From positions 868,001-932,000 of the forward strand of contig CAVWXT010000005.1 of assembly GCA_963759115.1 (NCBI GenBank): a stretch of DNA of 64,000 nucleotides. Direction: 5' to 3'. Positions 8,114 to 17,164 of this stretch are shown one piece after another; the stretch's first letter is position 1; the number at the start of each line of letters is the position of its first letter. The notes beneath the pieces were generated by a model, which did no database searches, was not told where the DNA came from, and was given only the letters and a program-made list of their open reading frames with translations. The DNA comes from CAVWXT01 sp963759115. GTDB lineage: Bacteria > Planctomycetota > Planctomycetia > Pirellulales > Thermoguttaceae. A program made the position numbers and the translations under genes.

Positions 8114-9301
8114 ATGAACCTGCATCCCGATGACGGTCGGCTGTTCTACAAGCTCTACTCGGCGTTGATGTTCTACGCCAACGAGCGGCTCCACGTCCTC
8201 GACGAGCCGGTAGCCGATGCCAATGCCTACGAGGGTCTGCCGCCCGAATCACGAATGAAGGTTCGGGATGCCCTTTATGCTCATCCCATATTGATCCCCG
8301 AGTTCGTGTACATAAACCCTGCTAGCCTTTCTTCTGACGACTTGGAGATCGTCGCCACCTGGAAACACGCCGTCGTCGGCAAGTTCTACGTCTTCCGCTA
8401 TCTGGCGAAGTACACGGTCTTCCTCACCAGCAGCGGCTCCCCGAACAAAGCCTACGGTGTCCTCGGCCTGGCCGACCCATTGGAGGAAGTCATCGGCCCT
8501 TACCTGCCACGGCTGATAACGGCGGTCCTGCTGCCGTTTCGGGACAAGATCATCTACGACGGCCTGGTCTCTGGGTACAACATCAGCTTCGGCGGCGGCA
8601 TCAAGAGGATGCTCAACGAGGAGTACAAGGAGGCGAAGGAGGCATTCGGAATCATCACGTCCCTGCCGTTCGAAGCCGAGGATCAGCCGATGACAGAGGA
8701 GCCGGTGGTCCTATTGCCCGAGAGGCCAAAGAAGTCCAAGAGGCAGCCTAAGAAGCGAGTGTCGGCGGCTGCTCGCTCCGCATCGTCCACGGAAGTCCAG
8801 GACATCTTGGCGACACTGATCGAGATGACGGATTCCTTCTGCAAGGAGTTCCTCAACGAAGAATACGCCGAATTGTGCCGCAAGCTGGCAACGGCCCTGG
8901 CTAGAAAGCGACCGTCACCGCTTCTCCAAGGAAAGCTGGAGACCTGGGCCTGTGGGATCGTGCGAACCATCGGGTGGGTCAATTACCTGGATGATCGAAG
9001 CCAGAAGCCTCACCTGAAGCTGCCGTTCATCGACCGGGCTTTCGGTGTGGCAGAAAGCACCGGCCAGGGCAAGTCCAAAGCGATTCGGACAATGTTCAAG
9101 ATTCGGAACTTCGATCCGAAGTGGACGCTGCCCAGTCGCATGGACGACAACCCAGTGGTGTGGATGCTGGAAGTCAATGGTTTCCTAATGGACATTCGCC
9201 ATGCCCCTCGGGAACTTCAAGAAGTGGCGTTTGCGAAAGGGCTGATCCCATACATCCCCGCAGATCGGGATGAGGCAGGCGAGGAATCATCACAGGAGTA
9301 G
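8114..9301 (+). CDS. DUF6398 domain-containing protein
   Basis: A 395-residue soluble protein with two parts. The N-terminal ~200 residues (MNLHPDDGRLFYKLYSALMF) are a domain I do not recognise. A basic linker (ERPKKSKRQPKKRVSAAARS) follows, then a C-terminal domain of about 150 residues (IEMTDSFCKEFLNEEYAELC, then WACGIVRTIGWVNYLDD) that resembles DUF6398. That domain is often found near SEC-C and pRiA4b ORF-3 proteins, both of which occur in this array. The ATG at 8114 was preferred because the protein character changes there; upstream in-frame sequence is low-complexity. It is 6 bases from the next gene. Confidence 0.75.
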   Translation: MNLHPDDGRLFYKLYSALMFYANERLHVLDEPVADANAYEGLPPESRMKVRDALYAHPILIPEFVYINPASLSSDDLEIVATWKHAVVGKFYVFRYLAKYTVFLTSSGSPNKAYGVLGLADPLEEVIGPYLPRLITAVLLPFRDKIIYDGLVSGYNISFGGGIKRMLNEEYKEAKEAFGIITSLPFEAEDQPMTEEPVVLLPERPKKSKRQPKKRVSAAARSASSTEVQDILATLIEMTDSFCKEFLNEEYAELCRKLATALARKRPSPLLQGKLETWACGIVRTIGWVNYLDDRSQKPHLKLPFIDRAFGVAESTGQGKSKAIRTMFKIRNFDPKWTLPSRMDDNPVVWMLEVNGFLMDIRHAPRELQEVAFAKGLIPYIPADRDEAGEESSQE

Positions 9302-9307
9302 CAAGAC

Positions 9308-10168
9308 ATGGGCGAGTTTGCGAAGAAGCTGCACCGACGCATTGCATCGAAGGCGGGTAGCCTGCCGACCAAGGAACCCAAGCGGCGTCCCGGTGAGTTG
9401 TTGCCGGGTGGCATCAAGGATGTGGCAACGCTCATCAAGGAAGGGCTTGATCCGATCCATGCTGCCTACGTCTTCATGCAGAACTTCACGTCGCACTTCG
9501 CTGAGGGCGTCTCCCATCTTCCTGAGATGAAGACCTGGGCCACGGCTGTAGCGAAGGCCGAAGACGAATACCTGCCCTCTGGCCCGCCGATGAGTCCGCT
9601 GACCGGGAGCTACTTCTGGATGTGGGCGATCTACGATCTTCGCATCGGCAAGAGCACCGATACCGTGGCCCATTGCCAGATCGCCCTGAACGACGTGATC
9701 CAGATGAATTCCCATCAACTGGACGCCGCCAAAAATCTGGAAGGCTCCCGGATGGGAATCTACGAGCACATCGGGATGGAAGGGCCGCACATTCTCTTGC
9801 GGGAATTGATTACCAACAGCCAACTCCTCTGTCATTGCCCCACCGGGTATCGTGGCCGCAAAGGGGAGTTGTGGTATGTCAGGCTCGTTCCGCCCCTGGA
9901 ACCGCAGCTTGCGATCTACTGGATCGCCATGACCACGCCCTACATTCTGACGGGAGCCAGCAAATCGGATTGGATCGCCTTCCTGAAACGGACGATGGTC
10001 CATTGCGAAGGTCCAAATGAGGCCACTCGACTCCACAATTTGCTGAAGCGTGGCCTGGAGCCAAACTACTGGAATGAGTTTGTCTTCAAGGCATATCACC
10101 ACCATCAACAGGATGCGGTCTTCCTGACGGGCATTCCCGATATGAAGGCCACGCTGCCGCACGCATAA
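9308..10168 (+). CDS. Conserved hypothetical protein, 286 aa
   Basis: A soluble protein beginning MGEFAKKLHRRIASKAGSLP with no signal peptide or membrane span. The central part is rich in aromatic residues (GSYFWMWAIYDLRI, LLRELITNSQLLCHCPTGY, LAIYWIAMTTPYIL). The C-terminus is His-rich (FKAYHHHQQDAVFL). I do not recognise a family. It sits 6 bases after the DUF6398 gene and 10 bases before the next gene, so these are very likely co-transcribed. Codon use fits a real gene. Confidence 0.7.
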   Translation: MGEFAKKLHRRIASKAGSLPTKEPKRRPGELLPGGIKDVATLIKEGLDPIHAAYVFMQNFTSHFAEGVSHLPEMKTWATAVAKAEDEYLPSGPPMSPLTGSYFWMWAIYDLRIGKSTDTVAHCQIALNDVIQMNSHQLDAAKNLEGSRMGIYEHIGMEGPHILLRELITNSQLLCHCPTGYRGRKGELWYVRLVPPLEPQLAIYWIAMTTPYILTGASKSDWIAFLKRTMVHCEGPNEATRLHNLLKRGLEPNYWNEFVFKAYHHHQQDAVFLTGIPDMKATLPHA

Positions 10169-10178
10169 GGAGTAGACA

Positions 10179-10544
10179 ATGGGAAAAGCCAAAGCGAAGA
10201 ACTGGATCGTGGGCCGCTGGCTCATCGAGTCAATGGAGCAGTGGGATAGGGACTTCATCGACGAGGAGGTCCGTGGCTACTTCGAGTTCGATGCCAAGGA
10301 CTCGGGCGACTTCCAGTTCGGCTACGTCCAGGGGCAGATCGACTATCGGCTCAGCGAAAGGGATGGCAAGCCTGCCGTCGAGTTCACCTGGGACGGCAAC
10401 GACGAGATGGAACCAGCGCAGGGACGTGGCTGGGCTGTCCTCGAAGGTGACGAGTTGAAAGGCGAGATCTTCTTCCATCTTGGGGACGAGTCCGGCTTCG
10501 TGGCAAGGAGGGCGGCAGGAAAGCCCAAGCGGAAACGGAAGTGA
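10179..10544 (+). CDS. Conserved hypothetical protein, 121 aa (WxxxDFID family)
   Basis: A small acidic protein with the pattern IVGRWLIESMEQWDRDFIDE, then GYFEFDAKDSGDFQFGYV, PAVEFTWDGNDEMEPAQGRGW, and FFHLGDESGFVARR. I recognise this as a widespread bacterial family of unknown function that reads like a small beta-barrel or lipocalin-like fold. The last ten residues are basic. The start has GGAG at 7 bases. It is tightly packed between two hypothetical genes in the accessory array. Confidence 0.75.
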   Translation: MGKAKAKNWIVGRWLIESMEQWDRDFIDEEVRGYFEFDAKDSGDFQFGYVQGQIDYRLSERDGKPAVEFTWDGNDEMEPAQGRGWAVLEGDELKGEIFFHLGDESGFVARRAAGKPKRKRK

Positions 10545-10550
10545 AAACCG

Positions 10551-11429
10551 ATGTGGCTGTGGAGCGAGAACCTGAAGCTCGGCAAGACTTCCGCATTCGT
10601 CAAACGGGATTTGCGGCTTCTGCCGCTGACGGAGGCAGAGTTCGAGGCAGATTTCTTCCTTGACCGTGGATTTTCGACCAAGCGTCGTGAAGCGTGGACG
10701 GGGATGGTGATCAAGAGGGAGTTCGGTGCGCTACTGGCGATGGAAGATGTGCAGTGGCCGCCACCCACTGTCAATGATCTTGCCACTCTTCTGGCCCATG
10801 CCATGCAGCGACCCTGGACGGAAGGGGATCGCCAGCGGCCACGCATGATCTATCTTCGGGATCGCCCCCAGTGGCAGGAATTGCTGCCGCATTTGCGGCA
10901 GCTTGGCATCGAGGTTGTCTTGTCCGACGACTTGCCCAGATTTGATGAGGCGGTCATAGACTGGATGCAGAAAACGACGAAGTTGTTCTCCCAAGACGAG
11001 ATCAAAGTTGCCCTTCGGAAGCCATTCCCAGAAGGAAGGCCGAGTTGGTTTACTGATGCAATGGCTCTCATGGAATGGACGGATGCGATGTTCAAGGGAG
11101 CCTATCCGTCCCGTAAGGTTGCCGTCCCCTCCTATGACTCGATGACCACCATCCCGATCCGCTTGGCGGCGGATGAGTTGAAAGCGATCCTGACCAACAC
11201 CACAATCGCCAAGACGAAGAAGCTCCGTCCACGGTTGGAGGCAATGGCGGCTGAGGGAAAGGCCATCGACCTGGACATCAACGATTGGAGCACGGTCTTG
11301 TTGGCCCTATGTGGACCGAGGGTAAAAGAGGTCCGAGTTCAGAAGCATTTGCTTAGGATTGCTGCAAGAATCGCCAATCACTTGGCCGGGGCGTTGGGAA
11401 TCGAGCCTCCGCATTTATCGCTCAAATGA
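10551..11429 (+). CDS. Hypothetical protein with DUF6930/DUF7309-like domain
   Basis: A 292-residue soluble protein. The segment of about residues 65-145 (WPPPTVNDLATLLAHAMQRP, RPRMIYLRDRPQWQELLPHL, GIEVVLSDDLPRFDEAVIDW) resembles the DUF6930-type domain that is often encoded beside pRiA4b ORF-3 and SEC-C proteins. The rest is not recognised. It starts 6 bases after the preceding stop and ends 12 bases before recD2, so it is part of the same transcription unit. The family call is from memory of the pattern and should be treated as moderate. Confidence 0.65.
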   Translation: MWLWSENLKLGKTSAFVKRDLRLLPLTEAEFEADFFLDRGFSTKRREAWTGMVIKREFGALLAMEDVQWPPPTVNDLATLLAHAMQRPWTEGDRQRPRMIYLRDRPQWQELLPHLRQLGIEVVLSDDLPRFDEAVIDWMQKTTKLFSQDEIKVALRKPFPEGRPSWFTDAMALMEWTDAMFKGAYPSRKVAVPSYDSMTTIPIRLAADELKAILTNTTIAKTKKLRPRLEAMAAEGKAIDLDINDWSTVLLALCGPRVKEVRVQKHLLRIAARIANHLAGALGIEPPHLSLK

Positions 11430-11441
11430 ACTGCCGACCCC

Positions 11442-13604
11442 ATGTCCGCAACCCTCAAAGGACTGATCGAGCGAGTGACCTATCACAACCCCGAGAATGG
11501 CTTTGCCGTCCTCAAGGTAGTGGTCAAGGGACGCCAGGACCTCGTCACACTCGTAGGCAACGCCACGTCCGTCTCAGCGGGTGAGCATGTCGAGGCCACG
11601 GGCCAATGGGTGGTTGATCGTGAACATGGCCAGCAGTTCAAGGCCGATGAACTTAAGATCACTCACCCAGCGTCGGCTGAGGGGATTGAGCGATACTTGG
11701 CGTCGGGCGCAATTCGAAGCATTGGGCCCAAGCTGGGGGCTAAGATCGTCAGCATCTACAAAGAGCGGACCCTGGAGATCTTTGACACGGCCCCCGACTT
11801 CCTCCTGCACATCAAGGGAATCGGCTCCGAACGAGTCAAGCGGATTCGCCAAAGCTGGCAGGAGCAGAAGGAAGTTCGGAAGATCATGCTCTTCCTGACC
11901 GAGCATGGCATTACCTCGGACAGGGCCGTCCGCATCTACCGCACGTACGGCCAGGAGTCCATCGCCAAGATCAAAGAGAACCCCTACCGACTCGCCGACG
12001 ACATCAGGGGAATCGGCTTCAAGACCGCCGACGAACTGGCTGCCAAGCTCGGCATCGACCACAACAGCCCTTATCGAGCACGGGCAGCCGTCCAATACAC
12101 GCTCCAGGACCTTGCTTCCCAGGGGCACGTCGGTTACCCGGAATCTGGCATAGTGGAACATACAACCAAGCTCGTGGAGATCGACCTGGGGATTGTCGAG
12201 GATGCGGTGCGTGCCGTCGTTGCCGATGGAGCGGTGATCCGGGAAATCGTCGAGGGTGGACATTGGCTGTATTTGACCGGCCTGCACCGTGCCGAGACAG
12301 GATTGGCCCAATCCGTCCATCGTATCGTCTCGGCAGCGCCACACCCATTACCCCGAATCGACGTGGAAAAGGCAATCGCCTGGGTCGAAGGAAGGCTGGG
12401 GATCAAGCTGGCGGCGGGACAACAGGAAGCGATCCGGCAAGCGTGCCAGCACAAGCTCTTGGTAATCACGGGTGGGCCGGGTGTTGGCAAGACTACCCTC
12501 GTCCGAAGCATCCTGGAGATCTTCAGCGCCAAGGGACTTGAGTGCGTGCTGGCGGCTCCAACCGGGAGAGCGGCAAAACGCCTATCGGAAACAACTGGTC
12601 AGCCAGCCAAGACCATCCACCGGCTGTTGGAGTTCGATCCGGCCACGGGCGACTTCAGGCGAAATCAGCAGAACCTACTTTCCGGTGACGTGTTTGTGCT
12701 CGACGAGGTCTCGATGGTCGATGTCGTCCTGGGCCACCAGTTCTTCCGGGCCGTCCCCGCCGACGCCTGCGTGATCCTCGTCGGGGATGTCGATCAGCTT
12801 CCATCGGTCGGCCCCGGCTCCGTCCTTGCCGACCTGATCTCCTCGGATGTCGTTCCAGTTGTCCGCCTTACCGAAATCTTCCGGCAGGCCGCTGAAAGCG
12901 AGATTGTAACGGCAGCCTATGCCATCAACCAAGGCCGCATGCCTGACCTGAAGGCCCCAGAGGGCCTGATCGACTTCTACTTCATCGAAGCCCAGGAGCC
13001 CGAGGCCATCCAAGACCTGATCGTTAGGCTGGTCAAGGAGCGGATTCCCAAGCGGTTCGGGTTTGATCCGATAACTGACATCCAGGTATTGACCCCAATG
13101 AAGCGGTCGATTCTGGGCGCACGGAACCTCAACCAAGTGCTCCAGGAAGCCCTCAATCCGAGCAGTGGTGGCCCAGAGATCCAGCGGTTCGGCTGGACGT
13201 TTCGCCTCGGGGATCGGGTAATTCAGACCGAGAATGACTATAATCGGGAGGTGTTCAACGGCGATCTGGGCATCATTGAGAAGATCGACCGAGTCGAACA
13301 GGAGATGGTGGTCAACTTTGAGGGGCGGCAGGTTGAGTACGACTTCGGCGACCTGGACGAGTTGGCGCTGGCCTATGTGCTGTCGATCCACAAGAGCCAG
13401 GGTTCGGAGTTCCCGTGCGTCGTGATCCCCCTGCATACCCAGCACTACATGATGTTGCGGCGAAATCTTCTGTACACGGCGGTGACCAGGGGGATGAAGC
13501 TGTTGGTGCTGGTTGGGACCAAGAAGGCGCTGGGAATGGCGGTGCGGCGGCAGGACACCGGCCGGAGGTACACGGCGTTGAGGAAGAGGTTGCAGGAGAT
13601 GTGA
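11442..13604 (+). CDS. recD2: RecD2-type ATP-dependent DNA helicase
   Basis: A 720-residue superfamily 1B helicase of the RecD2/TraA type, which unwinds DNA 5' to 3' outside any RecBC complex. The N-terminus has an OB-like region and helix-hairpin-helix motifs (IRSIGPKLGAKI, LHIKGIGSERVKRI). Walker A GGPGVGKTT lies at about residues 344-352 and Walker B VLDEVSMVD at about 419-427. The C-terminal motif YVLSIHKSQGSEFPCVVIP at about 642-660 completes domain 2B. Length fits RecD2. Unusually, it sits inside a run of small hypothetical genes, which suggests it travels with this accessory array. Confidence 0.93.
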   Translation: MSATLKGLIERVTYHNPENGFAVLKVVVKGRQDLVTLVGNATSVSAGEHVEATGQWVVDREHGQQFKADELKITHPASAEGIERYLASGAIRSIGPKLGAKIVSIYKERTLEIFDTAPDFLLHIKGIGSERVKRIRQSWQEQKEVRKIMLFLTEHGITSDRAVRIYRTYGQESIAKIKENPYRLADDIRGIGFKTADELAAKLGIDHNSPYRARAAVQYTLQDLASQGHVGYPESGIVEHTTKLVEIDLGIVEDAVRAVVADGAVIREIVEGGHWLYLTGLHRAETGLAQSVHRIVSAAPHPLPRIDVEKAIAWVEGRLGIKLAAGQQEAIRQACQHKLLVITGGPGVGKTTLVRSILEIFSAKGLECVLAAPTGRAAKRLSETTGQPAKTIHRLLEFDPATGDFRRNQQNLLSGDVFVLDEVSMVDVVLGHQFFRAVPADACVILVGDVDQLPSVGPGSVLADLISSDVVPVVRLTEIFRQAAESEIVTAAYAINQGRMPDLKAPEGLIDFYFIEAQEPEAIQDLIVRLVKERIPKRFGFDPITDIQVLTPMKRSILGARNLNQVLQEALNPSSGGPEIQRFGWTFRLGDRVIQTENDYNREVFNGDLGIIEKIDRVEQEMVVNFEGRQVEYDFGDLDELALAYVLSIHKSQGSEFPCVVIPLHTQHYMMLRRNLLYTAVTRGMKLLVLVGTKKALGMAVRRQDTGRRYTALRKRLQEM

Positions 13605-13653
13605 TTGTGGGGGATCGGTCGTTTGCATTTCCAACACGATCAGGAGGTGCGCC

Positions 13654-13941
13654 ATGCAAGCCAAAGTGGAATTGCCGAAAGCGTTCTCGGTGCGGGATGA
13701 GCACGAGTTCCTCCCCATCCAGCACTTGTTGTCAAGGCTGAACCCGAAGCTGCTGGTCAAGCAGGTGGCGACGGGAATACACGTCAGTGGTGGTGACACG
13801 GTCTGCTGGGGTCTTGTCTATCTAAATGGCGAGCCACCCAGCAAACAGAAGGTGGAAATCGCCTTGAGGGAGGCAGGGTTCGACTTCGTCCATAACATCT
13901 TGACCCAGGCGGCCTACGTTTGGACGGACCATCAGTCGTGA
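13654..13941 (+). CDS. Hypothetical protein, 95 aa
   Basis: A small soluble protein (MQAKVELPKAFSVRDEHEFL) with a compact alpha/beta pattern and no recognisable motif. The start is preceded by AGGAGGTG, a very strong ribosome binding site, which fixes the ATG at 13654. It follows recD2 by 49 bases. No membrane span or signal peptide is visible. I do not recognise a family. Confidence 0.65.
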   Translation: MQAKVELPKAFSVRDEHEFLPIQHLLSRLNPKLLVKQVATGIHVSGGDTVCWGLVYLNGEPPSKQKVEIALREAGFDFVHNILTQAAYVWTDHQS

Positions 13942-13992
13942 TGCCGACCAGTTTCGCTACGATGTCGAGAGGTAGTTGTCGGAGACATTCCC

Positions 13993-14190
13993 ATGTTCGA
14001 TCCTGAGTTCTGCGAAAAGCGGTGTCCGGTCTGCACGAGGGCAAGAAAAGGCAATCCTGTGGCCAAGTTCTTGCAGGCCGTCGAGACGTTGGTAACCTTT
14101 GGTGGCTGCCCATGGGGACGAGCCAGAGAACGGAAATACGGAGTACGGCCCGACGAGCCAATCCCTCCAGAGAAGAAGGCCGAAACGTGA
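13993..14190 (+). CDS. Small cysteine-containing hypothetical protein, 65 aa
   Basis: A short protein beginning MFDPEFCEKRCPVCTRARKG, with a CPVC pair plus two other cysteines (FCEKR and GGCPW) that could form a zinc site. Its stop overlaps the GTG start of the next gene by three bases, suggesting translational coupling. The ribosome binding site is weak (GGAGA, 9 bases upstream). No family recognised. The chance that it is spurious is real but reduced by the tight overlap. Confidence 0.5.
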   Translation: MFDPEFCEKRCPVCTRARKGNPVAKFLQAVETLVTFGGCPWGRARERKYGVRPDEPIPPEKKAET

Positions 14191-14663
14191 ATCGAGAAAT
14201 GAGCCGCTGGGGAATTGGCCCAAGCATGTTGCTGGCGGCGGGAGCCTATGCGACCATCGCCGGTCTTGCCACTCGGCGTTGGCCCGATGTATGTCTTGTG
14301 CGGGCCGTCCCGTCCTGGTGCTTTCTGGCGGCCGGTGTAGTGTTATTGGTTGTTGGTGTGCCGATGCTGGTTGTTGCGGGAAAAGCGGCGATGTGTGCCT
14401 ACAACTCGGACACATTGGCCACCACGGGAATCTTTGGCATCGTCAGGAACCCGGTCTACTCAGCATGGATCGTATTCATCATCCCTGGGCTCGTCCTGCT
14501 ATCCAGATCGTGGCCGCTAATGTTGACGCCGCTCGTGGCGTATTGCGTCTTCAAGGCCAGAATCTGGCGAGAAAATGATTACCTGGAGAAGCGTTTTGGT
14601 GAGGCGCATCGGCAGTACAAGGTTCAAGTGAACGAATTGTTCCCATTTCCTCGGCGGAAGTGA
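14187..14663 (+). CDS. Isoprenylcysteine carboxyl methyltransferase-like membrane protein
   Basis: A 158-residue integral membrane protein with about four hydrophobic helices. The C-terminal motif RNPVYSAWIVFIIPGL followed by ENDYLEKRFGEAHRQYKVQV is the signature of the ICMT/PEMT fold, which methylates lipids or prenylated substrates using SAM. The GTG at 14187 overlaps the previous stop; an ATG at 14199 (MSRWGIG) is an alternative. The bacterial substrate of such proteins is usually unknown. The following gene starts 15 bases later. Confidence 0.8.
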   Translation: MNREMSRWGIGPSMLLAAGAYATIAGLATRRWPDVCLVRAVPSWCFLAAGVVLLVVGVPMLVVAGKAAMCAYNSDTLATTGIFGIVRNPVYSAWIVFIIPGLVLLSRSWPLMLTPLVAYCVFKARIWRENDYLEKRFGEAHRQYKVQVNELFPFPRRK

Positions 14664-14678
14664 TGGCAGGAGACACCC

Positions 14679-15050
14679 ATGGCGACCTTGATTCAGAAAC
14701 CGACGACCATTCAAGCGGCAGGGCAGCCGCCCAAGTGCATTGAAGAATTCATCGGTCGGGTCAATTCGGGCACCACGGCTGTCAGCATCGCCCGCATGAA
14801 AAGCCCTCCTGGCTGGTCGGAACCGGGGCAGACGCCACAGTTTGACGAATACACGGTCGTGCTAAAGGGAAGCCTGCACGTCAAGTTGACGGACGCAACA
14901 TTTGATGTTGCTGCCGGGCAGGCCATCATCGTCAAGGCCGGGGAATGGGTGCAATACAGCACGCCGTCACCCGAGGAGGCCGAGTACGTCGCTGTTTGCC
15001 TACCCGCCTTTTCGTCCGAGAAAGTGCATCGGGATGGTATTGATACGTGA
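14679..15050 (+). CDS. Cupin-domain protein
   Basis: A 123-residue single-domain cupin (small beta-barrel). The two cupin motifs are recognisable: PGWSEPGQTPQFDEYTVVLKG and AGQAIIVKAGEWVQYSTPS. The usual metal-binding histidines of motif 1 are largely replaced, so it may bind a ligand rather than act as a metalloenzyme. The start has GGCAGGAG 9 bases upstream. Its stop codon overlaps the first codon of the next frame. Confidence 0.8.
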   Translation: MATLIQKPTTIQAAGQPPKCIEEFIGRVNSGTTAVSIARMKSPPGWSEPGQTPQFDEYTVVLKGSLHVKLTDATFDVAAGQAIIVKAGEWVQYSTPSPEEAEYVAVCLPAFSSEKVHRDGIDT

Positions 15051-15409
15051 GTGGACGACCAATTGTGAGACAGGTCGCATTGGGTACTGCCGATGATCCT
15101 GCATTGCGATACCGGGATGCCAGCAATTTCTACCTCGCCCGCATGAACCCGCTGGAAGACAACTATCGGGTCTACAAGGTGGTCGATGGCAATCGCATCC
15201 AACTGGGCACCGCCGATGTAAAGGTGGCAGCGGGCCAATGGCACACGCTACGGGTCGTGCAGGCAGCAGATCACATCCAGTGCTATCTCGACGCCAAGCT
15301 GTATCTCGATGTCAAGGACGACACCTTCAAGGAAGCAGGCAAGATCGGCCCGTGGACGAAGGCCGATGAGCAGACGTATTTTGCCGGTTTGCAGGCCAAG
15401 GCGAAGTGA
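15047..15409 (+). pseudogene. C-terminal fragment of a DUF1080/LamG-like sugar-active protein
   Basis: A 120-residue frame whose body (YRDASNFYLARMNPLEDNYR, AAGQWHTLRVVQAADHIQCY, LDAKLYLDVKDDTFKEAGKI) matches the C-terminal half of secreted beta-sandwich domains of the DUF1080 or concanavalin type. The N-terminal half and signal peptide are missing. It begins with a GTG that overlaps the cupin stop codon. It is either a truncated gene remnant or, less likely, an expressed half-domain. Confidence 0.6.
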
Positions 15410-15427
15410 TGGCCAGGGAGCTTCTCC

Positions 15428-16560
15428 ATGATCACGGACCACATTGCCGAGAACTATCTTGATTGCAAGCGCAAAGCATATCTGGCCTTGGCCGGGCAGA
15501 TCGGCGTCCTCCACGACTATCAGAAGTCGGTGAACGAGTTGCGGGAGCAATACCGCCCAAAGGCATTGGCAGCCCTCTTGCAGCACTGTCGAGTCGATGC
15601 AGCCCCCACGCTTGCCTCCGTGGCGACCAGGGACTTGAAGCTCGGGTATCCTGTGATCGCCGATTGCACTGTCGAAAACGTGGAACACCAATTCCACTTC
15701 GATGCGTTGTGCAGAACTGAAGGTGACTCAACCTTGGGGCATTTTCATTATCTTCCCGTCGCCTTCATACATGGCGACCAGGTTCGTGACGAGCACAAAC
15801 TGTTGTTGACCGCCCAAGCAGCAATACTTGCCCGAATCCAGAAGTGCAACCCGGCAACTGGTTTCTGTATCGTCGGGCCGCTTTGCCGGATCGTTAAGGT
15901 TCCACTTGCCTCTCGCTGGCAAAAGGCGCTCACGCTGCTTGAGGACTTGACCCAGCTTACGGTGGCGACAACGCCTCCGACGCTGCGGCTCGTGCGCCAT
16001 TGCGACGTGTGCGGGTTCAAGGAGCGCTGTGCCGCCGAGGCGAAAGAGAAAGAGCGACTTGAGCCTGTTGCGAAGCATTTCGGACGTTGAGATCAAAAAA
16101 CACCACGCCAAAGGCATCTTCACGGTCACGCAGCTATCGCACACGTTCCGGCCTCGCCGAAAGCGCAAGGGGCAGGCAGTCGGCAAGAGGCCACGCCAGC
16201 TAGCGATCCAAGCGTTGGCTATTCGGGAAAACAGAGTCTTCGTGCTCGATTCGTTCGAGCTTCCGAAATCGCCGATTCACATCTACTTGGATTTCGAAGG
16301 CGACGAAGCACGCCGCCATTGCTACCTGATTGGCGGCATCGTTTCCACATCGACCGGCGACCAATCCTTTTCGCTGTGGTCGGATGGCGATGCCAACGAA
16401 GTTTTTGAGCAGTTTCTGGACCGAATACGGCCATTAGACGAGTTCGTTCTCTTCCATTATGGGAGCTACGAGCTTGACTGCTTCAAGGCTTTGCGAAGTG
16501 CCGCCAACGGAAACCTCGTGGATAAGGCCGTCGCCCATTCCTTCGACAACGCAAAGAGGC
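15428..16560 (+). pseudogene. TM0106-family RecB-like nuclease, frameshifted and 3'-truncated
   Basis: Bases 15428-16050 encode a PD-(D/E)XK, Cas4-like N-terminal domain (ITDHIAENYLDCKRKAYLAL) ending in the CDVCGFKERC cysteine cluster. The frame then shifts near 16050, and the continuation (LLRSISDVEIKKHHAKGIFT, then IHIYLDFEGDEARRHCYLIG) is the matching RNase H-like C-terminal domain. After GSYELDCFKALRSA the family similarity stops, and an unrelated stretch follows, so the last ~100 residues of the nuclease are absent. TM0106 proteins are thought to act in DNA or RNA processing. The cysteine cluster likely binds an iron-sulfur cluster. Confidence 0.7.
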
Positions 16561-16841
16561 GCAAGCGACTGCCCCCCACGTTCGATGTCTATCCGCTGGG
16601 ATTTGTTCCGGGCTTGAAAAGACCGAAACGCATGGATAAGCCGTTGCGGGCAAGGTACGATTCTCGAATACGCATCGCCTATCTTCAGCGAAACGGGAAG
16701 ACCATCCCCGAGATAATGGCTGAGCTTGGCGTCTCCCATTTGGCAGTTGTGCGTGGACTAACAAGGCGGCGTCGTCGCAGTAGGAGCACCGGCAAAATAC
16801 GGCGCAGCGCAGCGACCATCGCAAAAAGGGGAGCGCTGACG
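16560..16841 (+). other. Open frame of unknown origin between nuclease and LysE fragments
   Basis: The reading frame stays open from the nuclease remnant through this stretch but its protein changes character. It reads LPPTFDVYPLGFVPGLKRP, then RIRIAYLQRNGKTIPEIMAE with LGVS, which looks like a helix-turn-helix, then a very basic segment. I do not recognise a family. It may be a scrap of a transposase or regulator left between two truncated genes. Confidence 0.35.
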
Positions 16842-17072
16842 ATGCTTAGCTTCCTCCTTTCCGCTGTGGCGATCTCACTGTCCGGCGTGATGGCCCCAGG
16901 GCCGATCACGGCGGCAACGTTGGCGGCGGGGGCTCGGTCTCGCCATGCCGGTGCAATGATCGCTCTCGGCCACGCCGTCGTCGAGATGCCACTGATCCTG
17001 CTGCTGGTCGTAGGCGTTGGCAGCTTTCTCGAATCCTCGGCAGTCAGGGCTGGGATTCTCGCTTTCCAGTGA
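16842..17072 (+). pseudogene. Truncated LysE-family transporter
   Basis: From the ATG at 16842 the frame gives about 76 residues, MLSFLLSAVAISLSGVMAPG followed by PITAATLAAGARSRHAG and a second membrane span. This is the conserved N-terminus of LysE/RhtB-type amino acid exporters, which are normally about 200 residues with six spans. The rest is missing and the frame ends shortly after residue 70. A GGGGAG site precedes the ATG. Confidence 0.75.
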
Positions 17073-17084
17073 CCTGCGGCCCTT

Positions 17085-17107
17085 CAACTTGTCAATTTGA
17101 CAAGTTG
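17085..17107. promoter_or_regulatory. 23-nt near-perfect palindrome
   Basis: CAACTTGTCAA, one central T, TTGACAAGTTG form a perfect two-fold symmetric sequence. It lies between the LysE fragment and the pRiA4b ORF-3 gene, 58 bases upstream of that start. It is a candidate operator for a dimeric repressor, or a recombination or insertion-end scar. No regulator gene is adjacent. Confidence 0.5.
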
Positions 17108-17164
17108 CCCTCTTGCCACCTCGTCGCTTTGTGCCGAAAATGTGGGCAACACGGAGAAAACACC

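Noticed and set aside
12675..13799. 374-codon minus-strand frame inside recD2
   Set aside because: Shadow of RecD2, which has complete helicase motifs on the plus strand.
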